From contig DASRSL010000135.1 of the NCBI GenBank assembly GCA_035656495.1, positions 1 to 64,000 on the forward strand: a DNA stretch of 64,000 bases, in the 5' to 3' direction. The stretch's first letter is position 1. Every line of letters begins with the position of its first letter. Under the pieces are notes generated by a model. That model saw only the letters and a program-made list of their open reading frames with translations. It was not told the DNA's origin and made no database searches. Made by a program: the position numbers and the translations under genes. The stretch comes from Roseiarcus sp035656495 (GTDB taxonomy: Bacteria; Pseudomonadota; Alphaproteobacteria; Rhizobiales; Beijerinckiaceae). Shown here in pieces: positions 33,826 to 42,222 of the stretch.

Positions 33826-35304
33826 ATGATGAAGACTTTAGGTGCGATGACGGCAGCCGCCGGCGCGATGTTCGCGTTCGCGTCGCTGACCGCCGCCAAC
33901 GCCGGCGAGTTCGATGGGGTCACCGTCAATCTCATGACGCAGACAGGCGCGATCCAGGAGCCGCTGCAGCGGCGCGCGCCCGATTTCGAGAAGATGACCG
34001 GCGCCAAGATCAACATCATCGCCGTCCCCTTCTCGGATCTCTACCAGAAGTTGCTCACCGATTGGGCCAGCGGCACGAACTCCGTCGACGCGGCCGTCTT
34101 CGCGCCGCAGTGGATGGTGGACTACGTGGCTGGCGGCTATCTCGAAGAGCTCGGTCCACGCATCGCGAAAGACAAGAAAATTGAGTGGGACCAGATAGCG
34201 CCGTTCTTCCGCAACTTCTCGGCGACCTACAACGGCAAGATCTACCTGGTCCCGCTCGACGGCGATTTCCACATGCTGTACTACCGGACCGACGTCCTCG
34301 AGAAAGCGGGCCTCAAGCCGCCGCGCACCTGGGATGAATATCTCGAGGTCGCCAAAGCGCTGAACGGCAAGGACTTCAACGGCGACGGAAGCAAGGACTA
34401 CGGCTCCTGCATCGCCAAGAAGCGAAACGCGCAGAGCTACTGGTTCATCACCGACATCAGCGGCTCGATGATCCAGTCGAAAGGCACCGGCCAGGGCACG
34501 TTCTTCGACACGAAGGACATGAAGCCCCTCATTGACAACCAGGCCTTCCGCAAGGCGCTCGAGTTCCTCAAAGAATCGGGCGAGTACGGCCCGCCGAACG
34601 AGCTCAATCTCGACGTCAGCGACACCCGTCCGCTGTTCGTCTCCGGCAAGTGCGCCCTGAACCTCGACTGGGGCGATGTCGGCGTGCTGGCGATCGATCC
34701 AAAGACTTCGAAGGTCATCGACAAGACGGGGTCTGTCATCACGCCCGGCTCGACCTCAGTGCTTGACTGGTCGACCGGCAAGCTCGAGGCCTGCAACAAG
34801 GAAAATTGCCCATACGCCATCGACGGGGTGAACCACTCGCCCTACGCCGCCTTCGGCGGATGGAGCGGCGGCATCAACGTCAAGGCGAAGGACAGGGTGA
34901 AGGACGCGGCTTACGCCTTCCTCTCTTTCATGTCGCAGCCCAAGCAGTCCAACGAGGACGTCACGATCGGCAGGACCGGCTTCAACCCCTACCGCCTGTC
35001 GCAGTTCACCTATAACGACGTCTGGAAGAACGCGGGCATGAGCAAGGTCGCGGGCGACAGCTACCTCGGCGCCATCAGAGACAGCCTCAACAGTCCGAAC
35101 ATGATCCTCGACCTGCGCATTCCGCAGAACCAGAAGTACCAGCAGGTCGTGCTCGACGAGGCGATCGCCCGGTACTTGGCCGGCGAGATCGACGAGGACC
35201 AGACGGTCAAGGCCGTGGTCGACGGCTGGAACGATCTCAACGAGCAGAACGGCGTCGAGAGTCAGCTGAAGTACTACAAGGGGTCGCTTGGGATCAAGCG
35301 ATGA
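33826..35304 (+). CDS. sugar ABC transporter substrate-binding protein (maltose type)
   Basis: 492 residues from the ATG at 33826, behind GGGAGG. The signal peptide is MKTLGAMTAAAGAMFAFASL, ending near NAGEF. It belongs to the large SBP_bac_1 cluster: PDFEKMTGAKINIIAVPFSD, YLVPLDGDFHMLYYRTDVLE and KPPRTWDEYLEVAKALNG. An insert NGKDFNGDGSKDYG looks like an EF-hand-type Ca2+ loop, as in other long members. It follows the kinase after 241 bases and starts the importer part of cluster C. The ligand is probably a sugar or polyol. Confidence 0.9.
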   Translation: MMKTLGAMTAAAGAMFAFASLTAANAGEFDGVTVNLMTQTGAIQEPLQRRAPDFEKMTGAKINIIAVPFSDLYQKLLTDWASGTNSVDAAVFAPQWMVDYVAGGYLEELGPRIAKDKKIEWDQIAPFFRNFSATYNGKIYLVPLDGDFHMLYYRTDVLEKAGLKPPRTWDEYLEVAKALNGKDFNGDGSKDYGSCIAKKRNAQSYWFITDISGSMIQSKGTGQGTFFDTKDMKPLIDNQAFRKALEFLKESGEYGPPNELNLDVSDTRPLFVSGKCALNLDWGDVGVLAIDPKTSKVIDKTGSVITPGSTSVLDWSTGKLEACNKENCPYAIDGVNHSPYAAFGGWSGGINVKAKDRVKDAAYAFLSFMSQPKQSNEDVTIGRTGFNPYRLSQFTYNDVWKNAGMSKVAGDSYLGAIRDSLNSPNMILDLRIPQNQKYQQVVLDEAIARYLAGEIDEDQTVKAVVDGWNDLNEQNGVESQLKYYKGSLGIKR

Positions 35305-35416
35305 GCCTCTAAACTCCGGAAGGTGTCCCGGCGCGCCCGCCGCGCCGGGACCGTCTTGTGCGAAGAACGCGTCGGCCTCGGAGGCTGCGCGGCGCGGACG
35401 GAAGGCCCCTAGCGAA

Positions 35417-36550
35417 ATGACCCTCGTCCAATCCGCCTCTGCCGAAGCCCCCGCGCGCGAAGCGTGGGACGAATGGACTGACCGCAACGCCGGCCGCCTC
35501 ATGGTGCTGCCGGCCGTGATCATTCTCCTCTGCTTCGCGATCTTTCCCCTGATCGTCTCTGTTTATCTGTCGGTGTGCCGTTTTGCGCTCGCGGCCGGCG
35601 GCTTCAAGCTCACCTTCATCGGCCTCTACAATTACAAGCGGCTGCTCGTCGGCACGCAGCAGTATCATTTCCTTGGGACGATGAAGCCGCTGGAGACGTC
35701 CGAGTGGATCGCGCTCGGCGTCTACGCCGCCGTCGTCCTTTACCTGCTGGGCCGCTACGTGATGACGCGCTTCACCGTGCTCGGCATGATCGGGCGGCTG
35801 ATCTCCACCGCGCTCGCTACGGGCATCGTGCTCGTGGCGCTCGCGACCATGCCCAAGGGGGCATACGAAGGCACGCTGCTCACGACTGTCTTTTACGTGC
35901 TCGTCGGCGTCGCCGCGCAATTCGCCATCGGCCTCGGGCTTGCGCTTCTCTGCGCGCAGCCGATCGTAGGCCGCGACTTTTTCCGCGTCATCTTCTTCAT
36001 CCCGCTGATGGTGACGCCGGTCGGTGTCGCCTACATGTTCCGCATGCTCGCCGACATGCAGAAGGGACCGTTCGCACCGCTGGGCGCCGCGCTCGGCCTC
36101 GGCGTCTGGTCGTGGGCGACACAAGCCTGGTCGGCGCGCCTCATGGTGCTGGTCGGCGACACTTGGCAGTGGACTCCGTTCATGTTCATCGTGCTGCTCG
36201 CCGCGGTCGAGAACCAGCCGCGCGACCAGCTCGAGGCGGCCCGGCTCGACGGCGCGAGCGGTTTCCAGATCTTCCGCGATATCACCTGGCCGGCAATCGC
36301 GCCGATCGCCGCGACGGTCGTCTTGATCCGACTCATTGAAGCTTTCAAGATCGTGGACATTCCGAACGTGCTGACCGCCGGGGGGCCGGGCCTTGCCACG
36401 GAATCGTTGACGCTGCACTCCTTCATCGCATGGCGCACCCAGGACCTGGGAGGCTCCGCCGCCATCGGCTATCTGCTCCTGTTCGTCTCGACCATCACCT
36501 GCGTGTCCTTCTTCAACTACGTCGTCCGTTGGACGAGGAGACACCAGTGA
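35417..36550 (+). CDS. sugar ABC transporter permease (MalF type) with extra hydrophobic hairpin
   Basis: 377 residues from the ATG at 35417. The first membrane segment is at about 28-50; the coupling EAA loop reads LEAARLDGASGFQIFRDITW. Relatives of this subtype have about 295-310 residues. The surplus lies between residues 75 and 150 and includes two additional hydrophobic stretches (about 98-113 and 128-146). It pairs with the MalG-type subunit encoded next, which it overlaps (GTGA). Confidence 0.88.
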   Translation: MTLVQSASAEAPAREAWDEWTDRNAGRLMVLPAVIILLCFAIFPLIVSVYLSVCRFALAAGGFKLTFIGLYNYKRLLVGTQQYHFLGTMKPLETSEWIALGVYAAVVLYLLGRYVMTRFTVLGMIGRLISTALATGIVLVALATMPKGAYEGTLLTTVFYVLVGVAAQFAIGLGLALLCAQPIVGRDFFRVIFFIPLMVTPVGVAYMFRMLADMQKGPFAPLGAALGLGVWSWATQAWSARLMVLVGDTWQWTPFMFIVLLAAVENQPRDQLEAARLDGASGFQIFRDITWPAIAPIAATVVLIRLIEAFKIVDIPNVLTAGGPGLATESLTLHSFIAWRTQDLGGSAAIGYLLLFVSTITCVSFFNYVVRWTRRHQ

Positions 36551-37599
36551 GCGCCAAGACCGAATCGAGAGGGCTCGTCCGTCGGTTGTTCGAGGCCCCG
36601 AGTCTCGAGGAGATGGCGCCCGCGCCCAAGATCGCCACCTATGTCGTGCTCGGCCTCTGGACGCTGGTCGTCCTCTTCCCGCTCTATTGGGTGCTCGTGA
36701 CCTCGTTCAAGTTCGAGGTCGAGGTCGACAGCGGGCCCTATTATATCCCGTTCGTCGATTTCAAACCGACGCTGGATGCGTGGAACTTCATGCTTCTCCA
36801 GAACAACACGATCGGGCCTTATCTCAATTCGGTCGTGGTGGCGCTGTCGAGTACTGTGCTCGCGCTTCTGATCGGCTCGCTTGCGGCTTATGCGCTCGTG
36901 CGCATCCGCTTTCAGGTCAAGATCGCCGCCATCCTTACCTTCCTCGCGCTGCTGGTCGCCGTGATCGTCGCGGTTGCGGCGTTCGCGGTTCCCTGGCCGG
37001 TCGCGGCGGCGGTCGCCATCGCGCTCTTCCTCATCGCGCTGTCGACGTACGTGCGGCGGTTCAAGGCCGCCGCGGGCAACAACGACATAGAGTTCTGGAT
37101 GATCTCGAACCGAATCATGCCGCCGATCGTCGCCGTGTTGCCGATCTACGTGATGTTCCAGCACCTGAGGCTGCTCGACACGCAAATCGCGCTCATTTCG
37201 ACCTACACCGGAGTCAATCTGCCGATCGTCGTGTGGCTCACCCGCGACTTCTTCGCCGGGATCCCGCTTGATCTCGAGGAGAGCGCCGAGATCGACGGCG
37301 CCTCGAAGTTCCGGGTTTTCTTCACGATCGCGCTGCCGCTCGTGCGCTCAGGCATCGCAGCGACCTTCATGCTCGTGCTCATCCTCTCCTGGAACGAGTT
37401 CCTGCTCGCGCTGTTCCTCACCGAGGCCAAGGCGCAAACCATGCCGGTGCTGGTGGCCGCGCAGAACACCACGCGCGGGCCGCAATGGTGGTATATGTCG
37501 GTCCTGATCGTGATCATGATCGCGCCTGTCATCGTCATTGCCGCCTTTCTGCAGAAGCATATCGCGCGCGGCCTCCTGGTCGGCGCAGTGAAAGGCTAG
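36547..37599 (+). CDS. sugar ABC transporter permease (MalG type) with extra hydrophobic hairpin
   Basis: 350 residues; the GTG start overlaps the previous stop. The EAA loop is LEESAEIDGASKFRVFFTIA. A normal MalG-type subunit has about 280 residues. The excess is at about 122-180, where two extra hydrophobic segments (about 125-147 and 150-167) are inserted between ALVRIRFQ and the usual NRIMPPIVAVLPIY. Such an insertion in both permeases of one importer looks like a shared structural feature. Confidence 0.88.
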   Translation: MSAKTESRGLVRRLFEAPSLEEMAPAPKIATYVVLGLWTLVVLFPLYWVLVTSFKFEVEVDSGPYYIPFVDFKPTLDAWNFMLLQNNTIGPYLNSVVVALSSTVLALLIGSLAAYALVRIRFQVKIAAILTFLALLVAVIVAVAAFAVPWPVAAAVAIALFLIALSTYVRRFKAAAGNNDIEFWMISNRIMPPIVAVLPIYVMFQHLRLLDTQIALISTYTGVNLPIVVWLTRDFFAGIPLDLEESAEIDGASKFRVFFTIALPLVRSGIAATFMLVLILSWNEFLLALFLTEAKAQTMPVLVAAQNTTRGPQWWYMSVLIVIMIAPVIVIAAFLQKHIARGLLVGAVKG

Positions 37600-37608
37600 G
37601 CGGCTCAA

Positions 37609-38658
37609 ATGCGGGTGAGGCTCGAGAACATCCACAAGTCGTTCGGGCCGGTGGAGGTGGTCAAGGGACTCGATCTCGAAGTCGGGGACGGCGAGTTCCT
37701 CGTGCTGCTCGGCGCTTCGGGTTCGGGCAAGACGACGGCGCTGCGCATGATCGCCGGTCTCGAGAAGGTGACCTCCGGCCGCATCAGGATCGGCGATCGC
37801 GACGTGACCGACGTCTTGCCCAAGTATCGCGACGTCGCGATGGTGTTCCAATCCTACGCGCTCTACCCGCACATGACCGTCTTCGCCAACATCGCCTACC
37901 CGCTGACGGTCCGCGGCCGGACAAAAGCCGAGGTCGAGGCGGCGGTCAAGGATGTCGTTCGACAAGTGCAGCTGGAGATGCTTCTCGACCGCTATCCCCG
38001 ACAGCTTTCGGGCGGCCAGCGGCAGCGCGTGGCGCTTGCCCGCGCGATGATCCGCCGCCCCGCCGCCTTTCTCATGGACGAGCCGCTTTCCAACCTTGAC
38101 GCCAAATTGCGCGGCTACATGCGCGCTGAGCTCAAGCATATGCAGCATAAGCTCGGCATCACGACGATTTACGTCACGCACGACCAGATCGAAGCGATGA
38201 CGCTCGCCCACCGCGTGGCGCTGATCGAGAAGGGCGTGCTGCAGCAACTCGACGAGCCGGCCAACATCTACAACGCCCCCGCCAACCTGTTCGTTGCCGG
38301 ATTCATCGGCTCCCCGCCGATGAACTTCTTCGAAGGCGACCTCGCCGAGGGCCGCTTTTCGGCTCCGGCCGGTAGTTTCGACACAAAGAAGCGCGTCACC
38401 CGACGCGAAGCGGTTGCAGGCGTTCGTCCCGAGGATTGCAAACTCACTGAGCCTGGGTCGGGCAAGATCGTCGGCGAGGTCTATGCGACCGAGCTCATCG
38501 GCGACCACGCGCTCGTCACCTGCCGGGTCGACGGCGGCACGGTCACGGTCAAGGCCGACAAGGCTTTCGACCGGCAGGACGGCGCGGCCATCGGGGTCAA
38601 TTTCGCAGACGCAGCCATCCATCTGTTCGACAAGGCCTCAGGCGAGCGAATTGCCTGA
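37609..38658 (+). CDS. sugar ABC transporter ATP-binding protein (MalK/UgpC type)
   Basis: 349 residues. Walker A GASGSGKTT, signature QLSGGQRQRVALARAM and Walker B AFLMDEPLSNLD lie in the first 165 residues; the C-terminal ~110 residues are the regulatory OB-like TOBE domain (AGVRPEDCKLTEPGSGKIVG). It powers the importer made by the two preceding permeases. It starts nine bases after the permease stop and ends four bases before the convergent shikimate-dehydrogenase-like gene. Confidence 0.94.
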   Translation: MRVRLENIHKSFGPVEVVKGLDLEVGDGEFLVLLGASGSGKTTALRMIAGLEKVTSGRIRIGDRDVTDVLPKYRDVAMVFQSYALYPHMTVFANIAYPLTVRGRTKAEVEAAVKDVVRQVQLEMLLDRYPRQLSGGQRQRVALARAMIRRPAAFLMDEPLSNLDAKLRGYMRAELKHMQHKLGITTIYVTHDQIEAMTLAHRVALIEKGVLQQLDEPANIYNAPANLFVAGFIGSPPMNFFEGDLAEGRFSAPAGSFDTKKRVTRREAVAGVRPEDCKLTEPGSGKIVGEVYATELIGDHALVTCRVDGGTVTVKADKAFDRQDGAAIGVNFADAAIHLFDKASGERIA

Positions 38659-38662
38659 CGCG

Positions 38663-39577
38663 TCAAACCGCCTCCCGCGCGATTCGGCTGAGGCGCTCGA
38701 ACTCGCGACCCGTCGCGGGAATGTCGATGGCGAAGACCTCGGCGATGACGCGCATCCAGCCGTGGATGAAATACACCGACCCATCCTCGACGCGCAGACG
38801 GTGGCTCCCTCGAGCCGATCGCGCCTGACGTAGAAAGGCGAGGTCGCCGCGATAGTTGAAATCCCAGGCGATTCCGTCGCGCGGAAATTTCACCGCGTCG
38901 GTGAGCGGCGAGCCGGGCCGGTCCTTGCCGACGCCCGTCGCGTTCACAACCATCGAACCGTCCGGCAACCTCGCGACCAGCCGGTCAGCGGCGGCAGGCT
39001 CCGGAGTCACCGCGTAGTCGGTCGGTATCGAAATGCCTAAGCGCCGATGAACCTTGCGAATGTCCTCGAAGCCCCGCTCGTCGAGCGCCGTCACGATCAG
39101 CTTGCGGGGAACGTCGCCGCCCGCGTTCGCCCGATTGTGGAGATGGAGCGTCAGCGCCATCGAAGAGCCGCCGGCGCCGAGGATGAGCATCTCGCCCCTC
39201 GACCGACGCCAATATTCATCGTCGATGATCTCCCTTAGTGCGCAGCCGACGGTGATCGGGTCTTTCGCGTGGCCGCAGAGCTCGGCCCCGCGCTTCGAGA
39301 TGCAGCTGACCTCGTCGAGAGCGACCGCCAACGGGTCGAGCCTTTCGAACAGGTCGCGAGTGGCCTTCAGGAGATTGACCTTGTGGGTGGTTACGAGCGC
39401 GCCGAGGGACAGCGGGTCGCTTTTTATGAACTCGACCGCTTCCCGGTACCGGGCCGACGCGTCGTCAGGCGAAAAGTCCATGCCTTTGAGAACGGCATCG
39501 AGCTGCAACGCTTCGGCCCAGCGCGGAAAGACCTTCGTGATCGACGACCCGCCGGTTGAAACGCCGATAAAGTACAT
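38663..39577 (-). CDS. shikimate dehydrogenase-like oxidoreductase
   Basis: 304 residues from the ATG at 39577 (MYFIGVSTGGSSITKVFPRW). The overall order matches shikimate dehydrogenases: an N-terminal substrate domain with the conserved Lys in LGALVTTHKVNLLKATRD, a Rossmann glycine loop MLILGAGGSSMALTLHLHN, and NATGVGKDRPGSPL. The substrate-binding S-x-S pattern of true AroE is replaced by GGSSITKVF, so it probably oxidises another cyclic or linear polyol. It converges on cluster C with a four-base gap, and could supply the ketose for the kinase (inference). Confidence 0.8.
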   Translation of the reverse strand: MYFIGVSTGGSSITKVFPRWAEALQLDAVLKGMDFSPDDASARYREAVEFIKSDPLSLGALVTTHKVNLLKATRDLFERLDPLAVALDEVSCISKRGAELCGHAKDPITVGCALREIIDDEYWRRSRGEMLILGAGGSSMALTLHLHNRANAGGDVPRKLIVTALDERGFEDIRKVHRRLGISIPTDYAVTPEPAAADRLVARLPDGSMVVNATGVGKDRPGSPLTDAVKFPRDGIAWDFNYRGDLAFLRQARSARGSHRLRVEDGSVYFIHGWMRVIAEVFAIDIPATGREFERLSRIAREAV

Positions 39578-39621
39578 CGTCCGCTCAGTCGCGGGCGGAT
39601 GTTGCGCCGTCGGGAGGTCCC

Positions 39622-40989
39622 TCACGACACGAGCCCCGCCGCCTTCAGCGCCTCGGCCTGCCGTTTCGCCACGGCGTCGGCGGCGAAGCCGGCGATCGCG
39701 TCCTCGTAGAGGCGGTGGAAGTTGAGCCGCGCGCCGAGGCGCAGGAAGGCGGCGCCGAGGCCGATGGTGGCGCGCTCGAGAAACACGAATTCGCGCGGGA
39801 TCATCAGCCCGCCTCCTTCGGCCCGGAGCGCCCGCATGACCTGGCCGATCTCGCGGCGGCCGTATTCGCCGGGCTTGACGCCGTCGGCCGCGGTGCGAAC
39901 GCGGTCGTCGAGGACGGGCCCGCAGATGAAGCGCGCCCAGATGTTCATCGCCTCGAAGGCGCCGCGGCTGAGATCGGAAAAGCCCCACATCGCGTAAGCC
40001 TCGGCGAGCTGCGCCTCGTCGCCGGCGTTCAACGCGCGGTAGAGCTCGACCACGCCGTTGACGAAGCGCGCCGGGAAGATCCGCACGCAGCCGTAGTCGA
40101 AGAGATTGATCGCCTCGACCCGGCGCGCTTCGCCCTGCCCCGAGGCCGCGACTGTATAATTGCCGAGATGCGGATCGCCGTGGATGATTCCGTAGCGCAG
40201 GAACGGACGCCACCAGGCGTGGAACAGGCCGACCGCGATCGCGTCGCGCGCCTCCTGGCTCGCCTTCTCGAACGCCGTCAGCGGCTCGCCGTCGAGCCAT
40301 TGCAGGGTGAGCAGACGCCGGGTCGAAAGGCTGTCCTCGACGGGCGGCACCCGCACGAACGGCTTGTCGGCGAGCATCAGCGCGTAGAGCCGCGCCACTT
40401 TGGCCTCGCGCTCATAGTCGAGCTCCTCGCGCACCCTTTCCCTGATCTCGCGCGCTATCTCGCGCGTGTCGATCGCCGCGCCGATGCGCCGGTGCAGCGA
40501 GAAGATCAGATCGAGCTGCGAGAGGTCGGTCTCGACCGCCGAGGCCATCTCCGGATATTGCAACTTGCAGGCGACCTCTTCACCGTTAAGCGTGCGCGCC
40601 TTGTGCACCTGGCCGAGCGAGGCGGCGGCGGCAGGCTTCAGGTCGAACTCGGAGAAGCGCTCGCGCCAATGGGGGCCGAGCTCCGCCTGCATGCGCCGGC
40701 GCACGAAGCCAGCGCCCATCGGCGGCGCCTGCGACTGCAGGCGGATGAGCTCGTTGGCGTAATCCGCCGGCAACGCCTCGGGAATGGTGGTGAGAAGCTG
40801 GGCGACCTTCATCATCGGGCCCTTCATCGAGCCCAATGCGGAGGCGAGCGCCTTGGCGTCGGTCTCGCGCCCGCCGCCGGTGAGCCGGTTGACGCCGAGG
40901 CGCGCGGCCAGCGCGCCGGCCCTGACGCCGAGACGCGCATAGCGCTGCGCGCGCGCGCTCAGGCGATTGGCTTCGTCGTCCCGGCTCAA
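39622..40989 (-). CDS. ABC1/UbiB-type atypical kinase
   Basis: 455 residues. The ABC1 signature is clear: KGPMMKVAQLLTTIPEALPA (the KxGQ-like motif), AAAASLGQVHKARTLNGEEV with the Ala-rich loop, VACKLQYPE, and the catalytic region YGIIHGDPHLGNY with LFDYGCVRIFP as metal-binding Asp. Such proteins act in ubiquinone synthesis or membrane lipid homeostasis as ATPases. It is co-oriented with the shikimate-dehydrogenase-like gene, 44 bases upstream of it. Confidence 0.92.
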   Translation of the reverse strand: MSRDDEANRLSARAQRYARLGVRAGALAARLGVNRLTGGGRETDAKALASALGSMKGPMMKVAQLLTTIPEALPADYANELIRLQSQAPPMGAGFVRRRMQAELGPHWRERFSEFDLKPAAAASLGQVHKARTLNGEEVACKLQYPEMASAVETDLSQLDLIFSLHRRIGAAIDTREIAREIRERVREELDYEREAKVARLYALMLADKPFVRVPPVEDSLSTRRLLTLQWLDGEPLTAFEKASQEARDAIAVGLFHAWWRPFLRYGIIHGDPHLGNYTVAASGQGEARRVEAINLFDYGCVRIFPARFVNGVVELYRALNAGDEAQLAEAYAMWGFSDLSRGAFEAMNIWARFICGPVLDDRVRTAADGVKPGEYGRREIGQVMRALRAEGGGLMIPREFVFLERATIGLGAAFLRLGARLNFHRLYEDAIAGFAADAVAKRQAEALKAAGLVS

Positions 40990-41132
40990 GTCGCTCTTCT
41001 CCGATCAGCCGGATGGTCTTGTCCCCCCTCCAGGACGCGACACTCTCTACGAAACATTTGCGGAATCAGCCCGCCATTCCAGTTCAGAGCCGCCGCGTCC
41101 TGTTCCGCCGAAGCGCGCCGCACGTTCGGCGT

Positions 41133-41421
41133 TCACGCCGCCTCGGGCTCGGGAAAGCGCTTCACTTTGATCGATCCCGCCCGCCGCCGCGCGCGCCAGA
41201 GGTCGTACGACAACTGGTTGCGCAGCCAGAACTCGGCCGATCCCCACCCCGCCATCTCGAGACGGATCGCCATCTCGGGCGAAACGCCGTTGTGGCCGTA
41301 CAAGAGCTCCGACAAAGACCCTCGCGACACGCCAAGCCCCTTCGCCGCCGCCGTCACCGTGAGCCGCAGAGGCTTGAGACAATTCTCGCGCAAGGATTTC
41401 GACGGGGATCGAGCATGTCAT
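41133..41421 (-). pseudogene. HigA-type antitoxin with a frameshift near the start
   Basis: The body (41133-41393) is a HigA/XRE antitoxin: LTVTAAAKGLGVSRGSLSEL, ISPEMAIRL-like VSPEMAIRLEMAGWGSAEFW and the end VKRFPEPEAA. The natural beginning, PGEILRENCL in relatives, is split. MTCSIPVEIL is read in another frame from 41421, and one extra base at about 41393 separates it from RENCLKP. A TTG at 41393 could still give an 86-residue protein. Its toxin gene survives only as the tail directly upstream. Confidence 0.7.
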
Positions 41422-41431
41422 GGCTTTTCAC

Positions 41432-41461
41432 CTAGTGATAGTCCTCGAGATCGACATTCAT
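41432..41461 (-). pseudogene. HigB-type toxin, last nine codons only
   Basis: Directly upstream of the higA relic the minus strand reads NVDLEDYH and a stop, which matches the usual last residues of HigB toxins (V-D/E-I/L-x-D-Y-H). Everything further upstream is replaced by a copy of the end of the oligopeptidase gene (41461-41500). The call rests on this short tail and on gene order. Confidence 0.5.
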
Positions 41462-41500
41462 GCTCGAGAACGCCGGGCCGCTCGCGTCGAGGCCGAAGCG
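41461..41500. repeat. partial duplicate of the 3' part of the oligopeptidase gene
   Basis: The 40 bases match 42276-42315 inside the pepF-like gene at about 36 of 40 positions, in the same orientation (shared words AGAACGCCGGG and CGCGTCGAGGCCGAA). The two copies bracket the toxin-antitoxin block between 41501 and 42275. Confidence 0.65.
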
Positions 41501-41510
41501 TGAATGGACT

Positions 41511-41894
41511 CTACGAAAGCCATTCCACCGGCACATTCAGAGCCTTCGCAAGTTTGTCGATCGTCTCTGGGGTCCCGGCGCGGCGCCCGCTTTCGAGATC
41601 GGAGAGATAGCCCTGACTGATGCCTGTTTTGAAATTCAAATGGAGCTGCGTCTCGCCGCGCCAGTTGCGAACGGCTTTCAACCGGCTGTCGCCTCGCAGA
41701 ATCGCAGCGCTAACCTCCGGGGGCAGCACAGCCTCGCCGGCGCCCAACTCGGCCTTCCGAGCATCGTAGACGGCGACGTCCTCAGCATCCTCGGCCTCGT
41801 GATCGGCGCGTTCGAGGAGCGCCTCATATTCGGCCCGGGGCAGCACCACCAGCTCTTCGCCGCTGGGCGTTCGAATGATCTGCGGTCCACTCAT
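41511..41894 (-). CDS. XRE-type antitoxin with N-terminal AbrB/Phd-like head
   Basis: 127 residues from the ATG at 41894. The first ~45 residues (SGPQIIRTPSGEELVVLPRA, EYEALLERADHEAEDAED) resemble the Phd/RelB-like head seen in some antitoxins. The C-terminal ~60 residues are a helix-turn-helix (GISQGYLSDLESGRRAGTPE, IDKLAKALNVPVEWL). It follows the RelE/ParE-like toxin relic by four bases. The reading frame is intact although its toxin is not, so it may persist as an orphan repressor or cross-antitoxin. Confidence 0.75.
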   Translation of the reverse strand: MSGPQIIRTPSGEELVVLPRAEYEALLERADHEAEDAEDVAVYDARKAELGAGEAVLPPEVSAAILRGDSRLKAVRNWRGETQLHLNFKTGISQGYLSDLESGRRAGTPETIDKLAKALNVPVEWLS

Positions 41895-41898
41895 AGCC

Positions 41899-42149
41899 TT
41901 AACTCCGCTTGTATGTCGTCGTGGCCCGGCGGCCGATGTAGATCGCCAGGATCGTGGTTGGATCCTCATCGAAGATCACGCGTTAGTCGCCAATGCGGAG
42001 TCGGTAACCATCGCGGCCCCGAAGGGCTTTCACGTCGCCCTGCCCCGTCATGGCGTAGCGATAGAGCCCCGCTTCCACCTGCTCGCGGCGTGTCGGGGAA
42101 GAGCATCGAGATCTCTCGCGGCGCTCAGCGTGAGGACGATTGTTTTCAA
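41899..42149 (-). pseudogene. RelE/ParE-type toxin, inactivated
   Basis: The pieces read KTIVLTLSAARDLDALPRHA in one frame, REQVEAGLYRYAMTGQGDVK and ALRGRDGYRLRIGD in the next, then a TAA (41981-41983). After it come RVIFDEDPTTILAIYIGRRA and TTTYKRS to the stop at 41899. Relatives have Tyr at the TAA (G-D-Y-R-V-I-F). So there is one frameshift near 42095 and one nonsense change. The start is probably the TTG at 42149. As a mRNA interferase it would be dead. Confidence 0.7.
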
Positions 42150-42150
42150 G

Positions 42151-42208
42151 AGCGATATTATAGCGATAATATAGCACATGCGGACCCAGGTCAAGCGATA
42201 ATATCGCT
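42151..42208. promoter_or_regulatory. repeated AGCGATA operators upstream of the toxin-antitoxin pair
   Basis: AGCGATATTAT (42151-42161), AGCGATAATAT (42162-42172) and the palindrome AGCGATAATATCGCT (42194-42208) lie just upstream of the toxin start. Clustered copies of one short word here fit autoregulation by the XRE antitoxin. The AT-rich cores stand out in this GC-rich DNA and may contain the -10 element. Confidence 0.6.
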
Positions 42209-42222
42209 AACTGGCCAGCCGC

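Noticed and set aside
39578..40300. Minus-strand extension of the shikimate-dehydrogenase-like gene
   Set aside because: It overlaps the ABC1 kinase gene in another frame, is Arg-rich shadow sequence, and the family start is at 39577.
41133..41393. Annotating the HigA body as an intact 86-residue gene from a TTG
   Set aside because: The upstream frame carries the expected first residues of the family, so a frameshift explains the sequence better; the short form remains possible.
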